From: Acidobacteriota bacterium
GTDB lineage: Bacteria; Acidobacteriota; Terriglobia; Terriglobales; Acidobacteriaceae
Direction: 5' to 3'
DNA: 64,000 nucleotides
NCBI GenBank assembly: GCA_021813745.1
Contig: JAKAJO010000136.1
Location: 53,192 to 117,191, forward strand
The position numbers and the translations under genes are program-made. Below the pieces are notes generated by a model, which was given only the letters and a program-made list of their open reading frames with translations, was not told where the DNA came from and ran no database searches. Shown here one piece after another: positions 1-7,682 of the stretch (the stretch's first letter is position 1; every line of letters starts with the position of its first letter).

Positions 1-5
1 GACTT

Positions 6-1664
6 TCATGATGGGTCCCCGTCACTTTGCGTGGCGCCGACACGCGCCTTCACCGCGTCATAGGTCAGGTGATATTTCTCTGCGATAGCAATGGCGTAAG
101 CAAGCCCATCGGCGGGCCTACGGATCACCTTGAATGTCCGCTGTTGCGGGTCGCTGGGATTCACCGTGCTGACCATGCTCACGGTCGTTTCATTAAACGC
201 GGCTAATTCGTCGAGAAAGGTCACAGTGACGCAGAGCATGTGCAGCGCAGCAATGCGCTTCATCACTTCGCGACTGAGGAAGAGTGCGTCCTTCATGGTC
301 GTGGATAGAAAGCTCTCGTTCATAATGAGGATGCTCCTCGCAGTCGCTTTCTCAAGAATCTCGTTGATGCGGATCAGTTCGTCTTCAAGCTTTCCGCGTA
401 GATTCTGGATGTCCTCTTCCTTTTCGAAGTGCGTGAAGAGCTTGTCAAAAAGGAACAATTTTGCTGACATACCCGGCACTGGACAGCCGAGAGCGGCCAG
501 GTAATGCAGTTGTCCATAAGTGCGAGCAAACGTGGTCTTCCCGCCCTGATTGGGTCCGGAGACGACAAAGATACGTTCTGGCTCCTTCAGGTAAAAGCTG
601 TTCTGAACCACATTCTTTCGGGCACGAATCAACTGATTGGCAAGCGCGAGGTCGTAGGTATCGAGTGCCTGAATCTCTTTTGAATGGCTGCTCACGGCCG
701 GGAAGCAGAACGGAAGTCCAGCCTTCTTCAATGGTTCCATCTGTTCGAGATAGGCGATGTAGAACTGCACTTCCCGGTCGAATCTGGTCATCAGCTCATG
801 GCAGTAGTTCCGGTGGCGATCGCAGTATTCGTCCAGATGCGTGAAGACCTCCGCATGCAGCGCTGCGACGAGATCGAGAATGCGCGCTTCGATGTGATTC
901 ATCTCGGTCGACAGAGGCACCTTGAGCTGATGACGTCGCGGATCGGCTTGCCGGAATTTCGCAAAGGTTCTGAGAACCTCTTCGCTGAAATCACCACCCG
1001 TATCCTTGCAATCGACGGTGACACGCCCCTGATGGACGTGGAGTGAGTATCGAACCTCAGCGAGATCCGCTCGGACCTTCTCCGTTTCTCTTCTCAGGAC
1101 AGTGAAGTCCTCTGAAGCAGAATAGCGGAGCAGAAAATCGCGGAGCGCCTGCAAGCCTCTCGATACAGGACCAACAGAGAGCAATCCGTCTGCGAGCTTC
1201 AGCGTCGCGCTGCAGTACGTCTCGATGGCATCGAGAAAAGCTGCTTGCTTTTGACGCTTGTAGTACCGCTTTTCGGCGATCGCGAGATGAGCGCGCATGT
1301 TCGCCATGCTCTCAGCGAATGAACGAATGAGCTGCAGCAGGCGGGAATTCTCGATCAGATCACGGAAGACATCCTGACGATAATGGACAGCCTCAACGCT
1401 TGTTACGGGTGAGTGAAAGAACGGCACCAGATTGTATTGTTCTCGCCCGGTCGTAATCAAATTGACAATCTGATCAAGATTCAAATCCGGAAAGCATTCC
1501 GGCATTTCCTGCCCCTCACCCAGGCCATCGGGTTCCCAAGCATCGCCCAGAATGCTACGAAAAGGCTGGGTTTCCACGACGAGTCCATCAGCTCCAGAAG
1601 TTGCCGGAGGGCTGGAATGTTCCGCAGGAAATGCACTCAGATGATCAGCGGGCCGTATAGGCAC
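6..1664 (-). CDS. MutS-like ATPase under fluoride riboswitch control
   Basis: This is a 552-residue protein of the MutS superfamily, keeping the helical lever region and the C-terminal ATPase but no N-terminal mismatch-recognition domain. Walker A (GPNQGGKTTF) starts near residue 370. The Walker B-like strand is ILIMNESF near 445-452, with Asn where MutS normally has Asp before the catalytic Glu. It should bind DNA or a branched substrate as an ATP-driven clamp, but it is too short and too divergent to be the housekeeping MutS. The start is GTG at 1664, chosen because an AGGAG lies 6 bases upstream and is the strand sequestered by the adjacent riboswitch. It is divergent from the Hyf-like operon. 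MutS-like genes have been reported downstream of crcB-motif RNAs; the role in fluoride stress is unknown. The stop lies at the window edge, so downstream genes are not visible. Confidence 0.85.
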   Translation of the reverse strand: MPIRPADHLSAFPAEHSSPPATSGADGLVVETQPFRSILGDAWEPDGLGEGQEMPECFPDLNLDQIVNLITTGREQYNLVPFFHSPVTSVEAVHYRQDVFRDLIENSRLLQLIRSFAESMANMRAHLAIAEKRYYKRQKQAAFLDAIETYCSATLKLADGLLSVGPVSRGLQALRDFLLRYSASEDFTVLRRETEKVRADLAEVRYSLHVHQGRVTVDCKDTGGDFSEEVLRTFAKFRQADPRRHQLKVPLSTEMNHIEARILDLVAALHAEVFTHLDEYCDRHRNYCHELMTRFDREVQFYIAYLEQMEPLKKAGLPFCFPAVSSHSKEIQALDTYDLALANQLIRARKNVVQNSFYLKEPERIFVVSGPNQGGKTTFARTYGQLHYLAALGCPVPGMSAKLFLFDKLFTHFEKEEDIQNLRGKLEDELIRINEILEKATARSILIMNESFLSTTMKDALFLSREVMKRIAALHMLCVTVTFLDELAAFNETTVSMVSTVNPSDPQQRTFKVIRRPADGLAYAIAIAEKYHLTYDAVKARVGATQSDGDPS

Positions 1665-1668
1665 AGGT

Positions 1669-1743
1669 GACTCCTCAAGTACTACCTCGCAGGAGTCATC
1701 TTCCCCTCGTTGAAGGGGCGCATCAGAGTGGACTCCAACACCC
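1669..1743 (-). promoter_or_regulatory. Fluoride riboswitch (crcB motif) for the MutS-like gene
   Basis: Read on the minus strand, the element starts with GGTGTTGGAGTCCACT (P1 with loop GGAGTC), then has a C-rich/G-rich hairpin (CCCCTT, loop CAAC, GAGGGG), then AGATGACTCCT. Loop GGAGTC pairs with GACTCC to form the crcB-motif pseudoknot. The same GACTCCT (forward 1691-1697) can instead pair with AGGAGTC (forward 1669-1675), which holds the Shine-Dalgarno of the GTG at 1664. Without fluoride the ribosome site would be closed; with fluoride the pseudoknot would free it. P1 contains a wobble and the usual GATGG reads GTTGG. The family assignment is by eye against the known consensus. Confidence 0.88.
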
Positions 1744-1754
1744 GCTCCATCTCA

Positions 1755-1783
1755 GTATTATGAGCGCCATGACAGACTGTCAA
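1755..1783 (-). promoter_or_regulatory. Sigma70-type promoter for the MutS-like transcript
   Basis: On the minus strand a perfect TTGACA -35 (forward 1778-1783) is followed after 17 bases by TAATAC as -10 (forward 1755-1760). Transcription would begin just before the riboswitch. A palindrome TGACAG-A-CTGTCA (1770-1782) overlaps the -35 and could be an operator; that is inference. Confidence 0.7.
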
Positions 1784-1860
1784 TGACGAGTCAACTCGCT
1801 CGGAAGCTGCTCGCAACACACGGCGGTACCGACATGGGACGCAAAATGGCAGCGATAGTC

Positions 1861-1889
1861 TTGACAAGTAGGTTCTTACGGTTCAATAT
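1861..1889 (+). promoter_or_regulatory. Sigma70-type promoter for the Hyf-like operon
   Basis: TTGACA at 1861-1866 and CAATAT at 1884-1889 are separated by exactly 17 bases. The predicted start near 1896 lies about 14 bases before the plus-strand riboswitch. Together with the promoter at 1755-1783 this makes a compact divergent control region. Confidence 0.65.
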
Positions 1890-1909
1890 GTTGGCAGTAA
1901 ATGTCGGAA

Positions 1910-1970
1910 CGGTGATGGAACTCCACCGCTAACCGCCTTCACGGCTGATGATTCCTACCCCGATGAGGAG
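1910..1970 (+). promoter_or_regulatory. Fluoride riboswitch (crcB motif) ahead of the Hyf-like operon
   Basis: The element opens with GGTGATGGAACTCCACC, continues with GCTAACCGCC, loop TTCAC and GGCTGATGATTCCTACC, which is close to the crcB-motif consensus including the GATG before the pseudoknot strand. Loop GGAA pairs with TTCC; relative to the other copies there is one extra base in the P1 loop. TTCCT (1952-1956) can alternatively pair with AGGAG (1966-1970), the Shine-Dalgarno of a GTG at 1978. Translational control is inferred from that overlap. Confidence 0.85.
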
Positions 1971-1977
1971 ACGCGCC

Positions 1978-2109
1978 GTGAAGAGAGCAGTGAAGAAGTA
2001 CGCTCCAAGCCCCCAGCATCCCGATTCAGATCTTTCCCTCCAGATTCCACCGCCCACCCAGCTGCGGCTTAGTCCGTTTATTCTTCTGGTCACGGTGCGC
2101 CGCTGCTAG
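1978..2109 (+). CDS. Putative 43-residue leader ORF gated by the riboswitch
   Basis: A GTG at 1978 follows the riboswitch-sequestered AGGAG by 7 bases and opens a 43-codon frame ending in TAG at 2107-2109. The peptide starts MKRAVKKYAPSPQHPD, is proline-rich and resembles no family I know. It lies between the riboswitch and the first Hyf-like gene, whose own Shine-Dalgarno is free. Its translation could shield the transcript from Rho, letting a translational riboswitch act on the whole operon; alternatively it is a decayed gene. Existence of the ORF is seen; function is inference. Confidence 0.35.
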   Translation: MKRAVKKYAPSPQHPDSDLSLQIPPPTQLRLSPFILLVTVRRC

Positions 2110-2184
2110 ACGCAGGTAAAGAGCGGTTCGCTCGATCCTTCGCGCTCAGCGGCCAATGCAGCTGCATAACACAGGGGAGTTCTG

Positions 2185-3144
2185 ATGGCACGGACAATTC
2201 TGTACAACCTCATCCAACTTCTCTTCGTACTCGGCTTCGCGCCGTTGTATTCCGGGGTGCTCAGCCGGTTCAAAGAGATCATCCAGAGCAGGCGCGGCCC
2301 AAGCATCTTTCAGCCGTATCGGGATCTTTGGAAGTTGTTTCACAAAGATGAGATCGTCTCATCGGAAACCACGTGGATATATCGCATCACACCTTACCTG
2401 GTGTTTATCGTGCCCCTATTCGTCGCGAGCCTGATACCAGTCCTCACCGCTTACCCGCTGGCCTTTGCGTTTATGGGCGATATGCTTGCCGGCGGTTTTT
2501 TCCTCGGACTTGGTGGCTTCTTCGCGGCCCTTGCAGCCGTCGATACCGGGAATCCCTATGGTCCCATGGGAGCGAGCAGAACCCGCATGGTTGGGTTTCT
2601 TGCAGAACCCGTCTTCATGATTGTGTTCTTTACGGTGTCGTTTGTGGCCCAGTCCACGATTCCATATATCGTTCAACAAAAGTGGGTAGTGAGCCCGATT
2701 GCATTCTTTTCGCCCGCGCACATTCTCTTGCTGATTGCTTTCCTTATGCTGATTCTGGCCGAGGGCGGAAAGATTCCCGTCGACAATCCGACTGGGCACT
2801 TTGAACTCGCCATGATTGATGAGTCAAAGGGACTCGAGTACTCAGGCCGTGGCGCCGCTTTGATGAAGTGGGGCGGCCAAATGAAGTTCCTGGTACTCAC
2901 CTGCATCTTTCTCAACGTGCTCCTGGCGCCCTGGGGCTTAGCCGCTGATGTGCAATTTGGTCATGTGGCGCTGGCAATACCGCTGATCCTATTCAAGATT
3001 CTGTTGTTCACGATCGTCCTGGTCATGATCGAGTCGTCACTTGCCAAGTTGCGACTCTTTCGCATTAGCGAGTTTCTTGGAGCCGCGTTCATCATCTCTG
3101 TGGCCGCGATGATCGCGAGTATCTTTTCAGCGTCGGCTGCTTAG
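2185..3144 (+). CDS. NuoH/HyfC-like membrane subunit of Ehr-type complex
   Basis: This 319-residue membrane protein belongs to the complex I subunit 1 family (NuoH/HyfC/HycD), which forms the membrane foot joining the peripheral arm to the antiporter-like subunits and lines the quinone-site region. It shows about eight hydrophobic segments, the family-typical SRRGPSIFQPYRDLWKLF loop after the first helix, and the acidic loop AEGGKIPVDNPTGHFEL near 190-207. The start is ATG at 2185 with AGGGGAG five bases upstream. It is the first structural gene of a seven-gene operon in HyfC-E-F-G-(H+I)-B-B order, behind promoter, fluoride riboswitch and leader ORF. Confidence 0.88.
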   Translation: MARTILYNLIQLLFVLGFAPLYSGVLSRFKEIIQSRRGPSIFQPYRDLWKLFHKDEIVSSETTWIYRITPYLVFIVPLFVASLIPVLTAYPLAFAFMGDMLAGGFFLGLGGFFAALAAVDTGNPYGPMGASRTRMVGFLAEPVFMIVFFTVSFVAQSTIPYIVQQKWVVSPIAFFSPAHILLLIAFLMLILAEGGKIPVDNPTGHFELAMIDESKGLEYSGRGAALMKWGGQMKFLVLTCIFLNVLLAPWGLAADVQFGHVALAIPLILFKILLFTIVLVMIESSLAKLRLFRISEFLGAAFIISVAAMIASIFSASAA

Positions 3145-3156
3145 GAAGGTGTTGGT

Positions 3157-3849
3157 GTGGCAAGTGCTCAAACACAGCTGATCGAAGGACTCAACGCATT
3201 GAGCGGCGGGCTGATTCTACTCACGGCATTTGGCATGGTTGCGATGCGCCAGGTGCAGGGAGTAATGCGATTTTTCATCGTACAGTCTGCGTTGCTGGCT
3301 ACCTCGGCCTTCTTGATCGGATTCAACCGCGGCTCGATTCACCTTATTGCCCTCGGCGTCATCACCATCGGAGCAAAGGTCATCGCTATACCTTTGGTTC
3401 TCAAGTGGGCGCTCTCAGAAGATCTCTACCAACGCCGCGAAATCGATCAGGTAATCAACATTCCATCTTCGCTTTTGCTTGTGCTCCTTCTCGCAATTGC
3501 TGCGGAGTTCCTGGTCAGCCCACTGGTCAGCATTTCGAATGACCCGGTGGTCCATGTCAATCTCCCCATCAGCCTCGCCCTCATTCTGATCGGTGCGTAC
3601 TCACTCATTGCTCGCCGAGAGGCCATTCCGCAGTTGGTTGGAATTCTGGCAATGGAAAATGGAGCGTTCTTTGCCGGAGTGGCAATCGCGCAGGAGCTTC
3701 CTCTCATTGCCGAACTCGCGATCGCAATCGACGTAATCCTGATCGCCGTGGTCATCGGAGTCCTCACGCGCGATATCACGCGAGCGATTGGCACAACGAG
3801 AGCCGCAACAATGAGCGAATTGAGAGAGGAGCCTCAACAATGGCGCTGA
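3157..3849 (+). CDS. HyfE-like (NuoK-related) membrane subunit
   Basis: This 230-residue, strongly hydrophobic protein has about six to seven predicted helices and matches the HyfE/hydrogenase-4 component E pattern, whose N-terminal half is related to NuoK. The NuoK-like part includes GVITIGAKVIAIPLVLKW (residues about 69-86), and the C-terminal part carries REAIPQLVGILAMENGAFF. It should be a small proton-channel subunit of the membrane arm. Translation starts at GTG 3157, 12 bases after the previous stop, with AGGAAGG upstream. Its last ten bases overlap the next gene, indicating translational coupling. Confidence 0.82.
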   Translation: MASAQTQLIEGLNALSGGLILLTAFGMVAMRQVQGVMRFFIVQSALLATSAFLIGFNRGSIHLIALGVITIGAKVIAIPLVLKWALSEDLYQRREIDQVINIPSSLLLVLLLAIAAEFLVSPLVSISNDPVVHVNLPISLALILIGAYSLIARREAIPQLVGILAMENGAFFAGVAIAQELPLIAELAIAIDVILIAVVIGVLTRDITRAIGTTRAATMSELREEPQQWR

Positions 3850-5285
3850 TGGTCGCCGTCTTTATTCCATTGCTTGCGGCGCTTTTGTGTTGGATTCGGC
3901 CCTTCCGCGCCTTCGCTTGGGTCATCACGGTCGTCTGTTTGGCGGGCAGCTTTGCAGCTGCGGTCGTCATCGCGGCACACGTTCTCGCCGCCGGAAGCGT
4001 CGTAGGAATTCCTGGTTGGTTCGAAGCCGATGGATTAAGCGCTCTCGTGATCCTTCTGGTCAGCTTTGTCTGTACCCTAGCGGCAATCTTCGCTGGGGGA
4101 TACATGCACCATGGAAGCCAGAATGAAGATCGCCTCTGGTGGTTCTACTGCAACTTCAATCTGCTGGTTTTTGCCTTGATTGTTGTGCCCGCATTTGCCA
4201 GCCCAAATCTAGCCTGGGTCGGTGTGGAATTGATCACACTTTTCGGGGTCCTGCTGGTTGGGTTTGAAAGGACTCCGGCTGCACTGGAGGCAGCCTGGAA
4301 GTTCTCCATCCTAACGATCATGGGTGCCCCAATCTCGTTGCTCGGCTTCTTCACCCTGTACTGGGCATATCACATCAGCGGCGGCGGCCCTCTGGAGACA
4401 TGGCAGGGACTGCACGCATCGGCCGCAGTAATGTCCCCGAACCTGCTTAAATTCTCATTCCTGCTGGTATTCGTAGGATTCGGAGCGAAGTCAGGCCTTG
4501 CTCCCATGCATACCTGGCTACCCGATGCTCATAGCCAGGCGCCCACGCCGATCTGCGCAGTGCTTTCGGGAATTAAAACGACGGTGCCCTTATACGCAAT
4601 CCTTCGTCTTCTCTCGATTGTCCTTGCGTCACCGGAAGCGCGAATCGGCCGTTGGATGGTGGTGATCGGGCTCTTCTCTGTAGGAATCGCCGCATTCCTG
4701 CTTTTGCAGGTGCGCGATTACAAGCGAATGTTCGCCTTTTCCACTGTGGAGCACATGGGCATCATTCTCACCGCGGCTGGCTTTGCAACTCATGCGGCAG
4801 ACTATGGGGCTGTCGCTCAGATGGTGAACCATACGCTCACCAAGTCTCTTTGCTTTTACTCGGCCGGGATCGTATTGCTGGCGCTTGAAACCCGCCAAAT
4901 TAGCGAGGTGCGTGGGCTTTTCCGCATCGCTCCATTTGCAGCGAGCGCACTTCTCTTTTGCTCCCTGGCAATCGCGGGTGCACCGCCGTTTCCAATTTTT
5001 CTGAGTGAGTTTTCGATCTTGTCTGCGGGCCTTCGATCGGGACACACCGCTGCGGTCACCATTCTTGCCATCCTCATCGTCATCGCGTTTATTGCGATCT
5101 TCCTGCATGTGAACCGAATGCTGTTCGGCGAACCTCAACAGGTTGAAACGGCGCCGTCGGCGCCGCTAAGCTGTCGGGTTGCAATCATCATCGCAGCACT
5201 CCCAGTCGCTGTCCTCGGCGTTTACATCCCCGGGCCGGTTCACTCATTGATGATGCTCGCCGCGCAACAATTGGGAGGACATTGA
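3840..5285 (+). CDS. HyfF-like antiporter-type subunit (NuoL/M/N family)
   Basis: This 481-residue polytopic protein of the proton-conducting transporter family (NADH:quinone oxidoreductase/Mrp antiporter domain) has about 14 hydrophobic segments. The lysine helix and its loop appear as FGAKSGLAPMHTWLPDAHSQ near residues 217-236, and the second conserved stretch as RDYKRMFAFSTVEHMGIIL near 293-311. It should drive ion translocation in the membrane arm. The ATG at 3840 lies within the end of the HyfE-like gene and has AGAGGAG upstream. It is one of three antiporter-type subunits in the operon. Confidence 0.85.
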   Translation: MALMVAVFIPLLAALLCWIRPFRAFAWVITVVCLAGSFAAAVVIAAHVLAAGSVVGIPGWFEADGLSALVILLVSFVCTLAAIFAGGYMHHGSQNEDRLWWFYCNFNLLVFALIVVPAFASPNLAWVGVELITLFGVLLVGFERTPAALEAAWKFSILTIMGAPISLLGFFTLYWAYHISGGGPLETWQGLHASAAVMSPNLLKFSFLLVFVGFGAKSGLAPMHTWLPDAHSQAPTPICAVLSGIKTTVPLYAILRLLSIVLASPEARIGRWMVVIGLFSVGIAAFLLLQVRDYKRMFAFSTVEHMGIILTAAGFATHAADYGAVAQMVNHTLTKSLCFYSAGIVLLALETRQISEVRGLFRIAPFAASALLFCSLAIAGAPPFPIFLSEFSILSAGLRSGHTAAVTILAILIVIAFIAIFLHVNRMLFGEPQQVETAPSAPLSCRVAIIIAALPVAVLGVYIPGPVHSLMMLAAQQLGGH

Positions 5286-5286
5286 G

Positions 5287-6912
5287 ATGGCAGACTATTC
5301 CTCACACATTGCCGGAGGCAGTGCAGCCAGTCTCATTGACCTGACCACTGCGCTTGAAGAGCGCTTCGGGAACCGGGTCGCGCAGGTGACGGAAGACGGC
5401 GGCATCGTCCTTGCACTCGCACCCTCTGAGCCGGCCACGTTACCTGAATTGTGCCGATTCCTGTTCTGGGATTACGGCTGCCTTTTTGGCGGAATCACTG
5501 CGGAAGAACAGCCGAGTCGTTGGCAGGTTCATTACGCGTTTCTCCTTCCGGCATCAGGATGGATCGACGTTACGATCAGCCTTCCGTTGGAGACAACGGC
5601 TCTGCCAAGTCTAGTAGGGGATGTGCACGCCGCTGATTGGCACGAGCGTGAGATAGAAGACCTTTTCGGCATTCATTTTGAGAACCATCCCCGGCTGGGC
5701 GACTTTGTGCTGCACGACCAGATCTGGCGCGAAGGCATCGACCCGATGAGAAAGCGGTTTGCTGCCGATCACCCGCAGTTGGAGCGCAAAGTCGATCTCG
5801 AGTGGCAACCCTTGCTGGTTGTCGGAGATCCCGGGTCGTTTGCAATGCCAGTTGGACCGGTCTATGAGGGCGGTATTGGTGAATCGCTGCACTTCCTCCT
5901 CGAGACGGTCGGAGAAGACGTCATTCGCGCCGTACCGCGTCTTTTCTACAAATACCGGGCCGTCGAGAAAATCGCAGAAGGCAAAAGCGTTCTCGACGCA
6001 CTCCTACTTGCTGAGAGGTTCGCGGCAACATCTGCATTTGCGCATTCGCTGGCATTCTGCCAGGCAGCTGAGAGAATCGCGGGCATCAAGGTACCGCCGC
6101 GAGCTCAAGCACTCCGAGTTCTGCTTGCAGAGCTGGAAAGATTGCGGCACCACGCCGGTGCAATTGCGGCCATCTGTGAGTCGACAGCGCTGGCTGTTTC
6201 CGCGGCACAAGCCGCAATGATCGAAGAAAAACTACTCCGTGCTACCTGCGCGTTCACGGATCACCGCTACCTGTTCGGGCTGAATACTCCCGGTGGGCTC
6301 TGTCGCGACTTCGAGCCGGAGAAGTGCAAGGCCTTGCTGCTTGCAGTGGATAATGCGGATGGAGATCTCCAGGTTCTTGAGAATCGGCTCCGCTACAGTA
6401 GCAGTTTTCTCGATCGCCTCGAAGAGGTCGGAGTCGTTAACGGAGAGAGCGCAAGGGACTTGAACCTGGTCGGCCCGATTGGGCGTGCATCGGCTCAGCA
6501 GTGCGACCTGCGGAGGGCATGCCCTTACTCCGGCTACGAACAGTATGCCTTTGAGGTCCCTTGTGAGACGGAGGGCGATGGATACGCGCGACTGCGCGTG
6601 CTCTTTGCGGAGGCAGTGCAGTCGAAAAAATTGATCCATCGCGTCGTAGAGAAACTTGAGCAGGGCCCTGTTCGCGTCGCTTGCGACGTGCAACGCCCGG
6701 GTGCTGCGATGGGTTGGGTGGAAGCGCCAAGAGGCGCCGCACTGCATTGGCTCAGAGTGAATGAAAAGGGTGTCGTCGAGCGTTATCGGGCAATCACTCC
6801 ATCCTTTAACAACTGGCTCGGGTTTCACATGGCCGCAGAGAATTTTGCTTTCCAGGACTTCCCAATCATTCTTGCAACATTCGGGTTGTCGGCGACTGAA
6901 TGTGATCGATAG
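5287..6912 (+). CDS. HyfG/HycE-like large subunit lacking all NiFe ligands
   Basis: This 541-residue fusion has a NuoC-like domain (about 1-165, signature EREIEDLFGIHF at 121-132) and a NuoD/hydrogenase large-subunit domain. In real group 4 hydrogenases L1 reads ERVCGICGFAHS; here it is ERFAATSAFAHS (243-254), so the cysteines are Ala246 and Ser249. L2, normally DPCxxC near the C-terminus, is GLSATE (533-538). All four Ni-Fe cysteines are absent and the protein cannot hold the hydrogenase centre. It is best viewed as the quinone-site-like subunit of an energy-converting hydrogenase-related (Ehr) complex with an unknown redox partner. The gene starts one base after the preceding stop with GGGAGG upstream. 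Automatic annotation as hydrogenase would mislead. Confidence 0.88.
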   Translation: MADYSSHIAGGSAASLIDLTTALEERFGNRVAQVTEDGGIVLALAPSEPATLPELCRFLFWDYGCLFGGITAEEQPSRWQVHYAFLLPASGWIDVTISLPLETTALPSLVGDVHAADWHEREIEDLFGIHFENHPRLGDFVLHDQIWREGIDPMRKRFAADHPQLERKVDLEWQPLLVVGDPGSFAMPVGPVYEGGIGESLHFLLETVGEDVIRAVPRLFYKYRAVEKIAEGKSVLDALLLAERFAATSAFAHSLAFCQAAERIAGIKVPPRAQALRVLLAELERLRHHAGAIAAICESTALAVSAAQAAMIEEKLLRATCAFTDHRYLFGLNTPGGLCRDFEPEKCKALLLAVDNADGDLQVLENRLRYSSSFLDRLEEVGVVNGESARDLNLVGPIGRASAQQCDLRRACPYSGYEQYAFEVPCETEGDGYARLRVLFAEAVQSKKLIHRVVEKLEQGPVRVACDVQRPGAAMGWVEAPRGAALHWLRVNEKGVVERYRAITPSFNNWLGFHMAAENFAFQDFPIILATFGLSATECDR

Positions 6913-6923
6913 AGGTAACTGGC

Positions 6924-7679
6924 ATGAGCTTCTGGTTCTGGCACGGATTGCGCAAGGGCATTCAATCGACCCGGTATCCACTGGGGATTGAGGACTCTCC
7001 TGGCGTTTCTCCGGGACGCCCGGTGAATACCGATTTCTCAACCGTTGAAGAGGCACAACGCGCCGCCGATATTTGTCCAACCGGGGCAATTGTTGCCCAC
7101 GACAGATCGACATACGTGAACCATGGAAAATGCGTACACTGCCAGCGCTGCCTTCATTCCTTGCAATCTCCCATGAATTGGAAGGCTGGGTACGAGTGGG
7201 CCCGTCTGCCCGCAAATCAAACAGAATCACTTCCCTTGCCTTCCCCTTTTGCGAAGTCAATGCACATCATGGTTGTGGATGCCGGAGACTGCGGCGCCTG
7301 TCTTCATGAAGTGAAGCAACTCAATAACCCTCTCTACAACATGCATCGACTTGGGTTCTTTTTCACGCCCACACCGCGCTCCGCAGATCTTCTCCTCGTC
7401 GTAGGGCCAGTGAGCGAAAACATGCGTGGACCTCTGCTCAAAACATGGGAAGCAATGCCGACCTCAAGAAAACTGATGGCGGTCGGCAGTTGCGCCATTT
7501 CAGGTGGAGTATTTGGAAAAAGCTTTATGTGCGCTGGAGGTGTGGGTCAAGTCCTGGATGTCGATTTTGAAGTTCCCGGCAACCCTCCGCCGCCTCTCGC
7601 AATCCTGCACGGTCTCCTGGTCGTCGCCGGCAGAAAGTCGTTGAAGAGTCCTGAACCAATCTTGAAAGGGAGATCTTGA
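6924..7679 (+). CDS. Fused ferredoxin (HyfH/NuoI-like) and NuoB/HyfI-like subunit
   Basis: This 251-residue protein joins two normally separate electron-transfer subunits. Residues about 35-85 hold one [4Fe-4S] site from a ferredoxin fold: Cys51 (ICPTGAI) with CVHCQRC at 70-76. Residues about 112-235 are a NuoB/hydrogenase small-subunit domain: GDCGAC (Cys123, Cys126), GSCAISGG (Cys190), then VPGNPP where the family has PGCPP, so the fourth ligand is Asn220. Cys203 (FMCAGG) could substitute. The protein should pass electrons to the large subunit, but the proximal cluster may be altered or absent. It lies 11 bases after the large-subunit gene. Confidence 0.82.
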   Translation: MSFWFWHGLRKGIQSTRYPLGIEDSPGVSPGRPVNTDFSTVEEAQRAADICPTGAIVAHDRSTYVNHGKCVHCQRCLHSLQSPMNWKAGYEWARLPANQTESLPLPSPFAKSMHIMVVDAGDCGACLHEVKQLNNPLYNMHRLGFFFTPTPRSADLLLVVGPVSENMRGPLLKTWEAMPTSRKLMAVGSCAISGGVFGKSFMCAGGVGQVLDVDFEVPGNPPPPLAILHGLLVVAGRKSLKSPEPILKGRS

Positions 7680-7682
7680 TCA

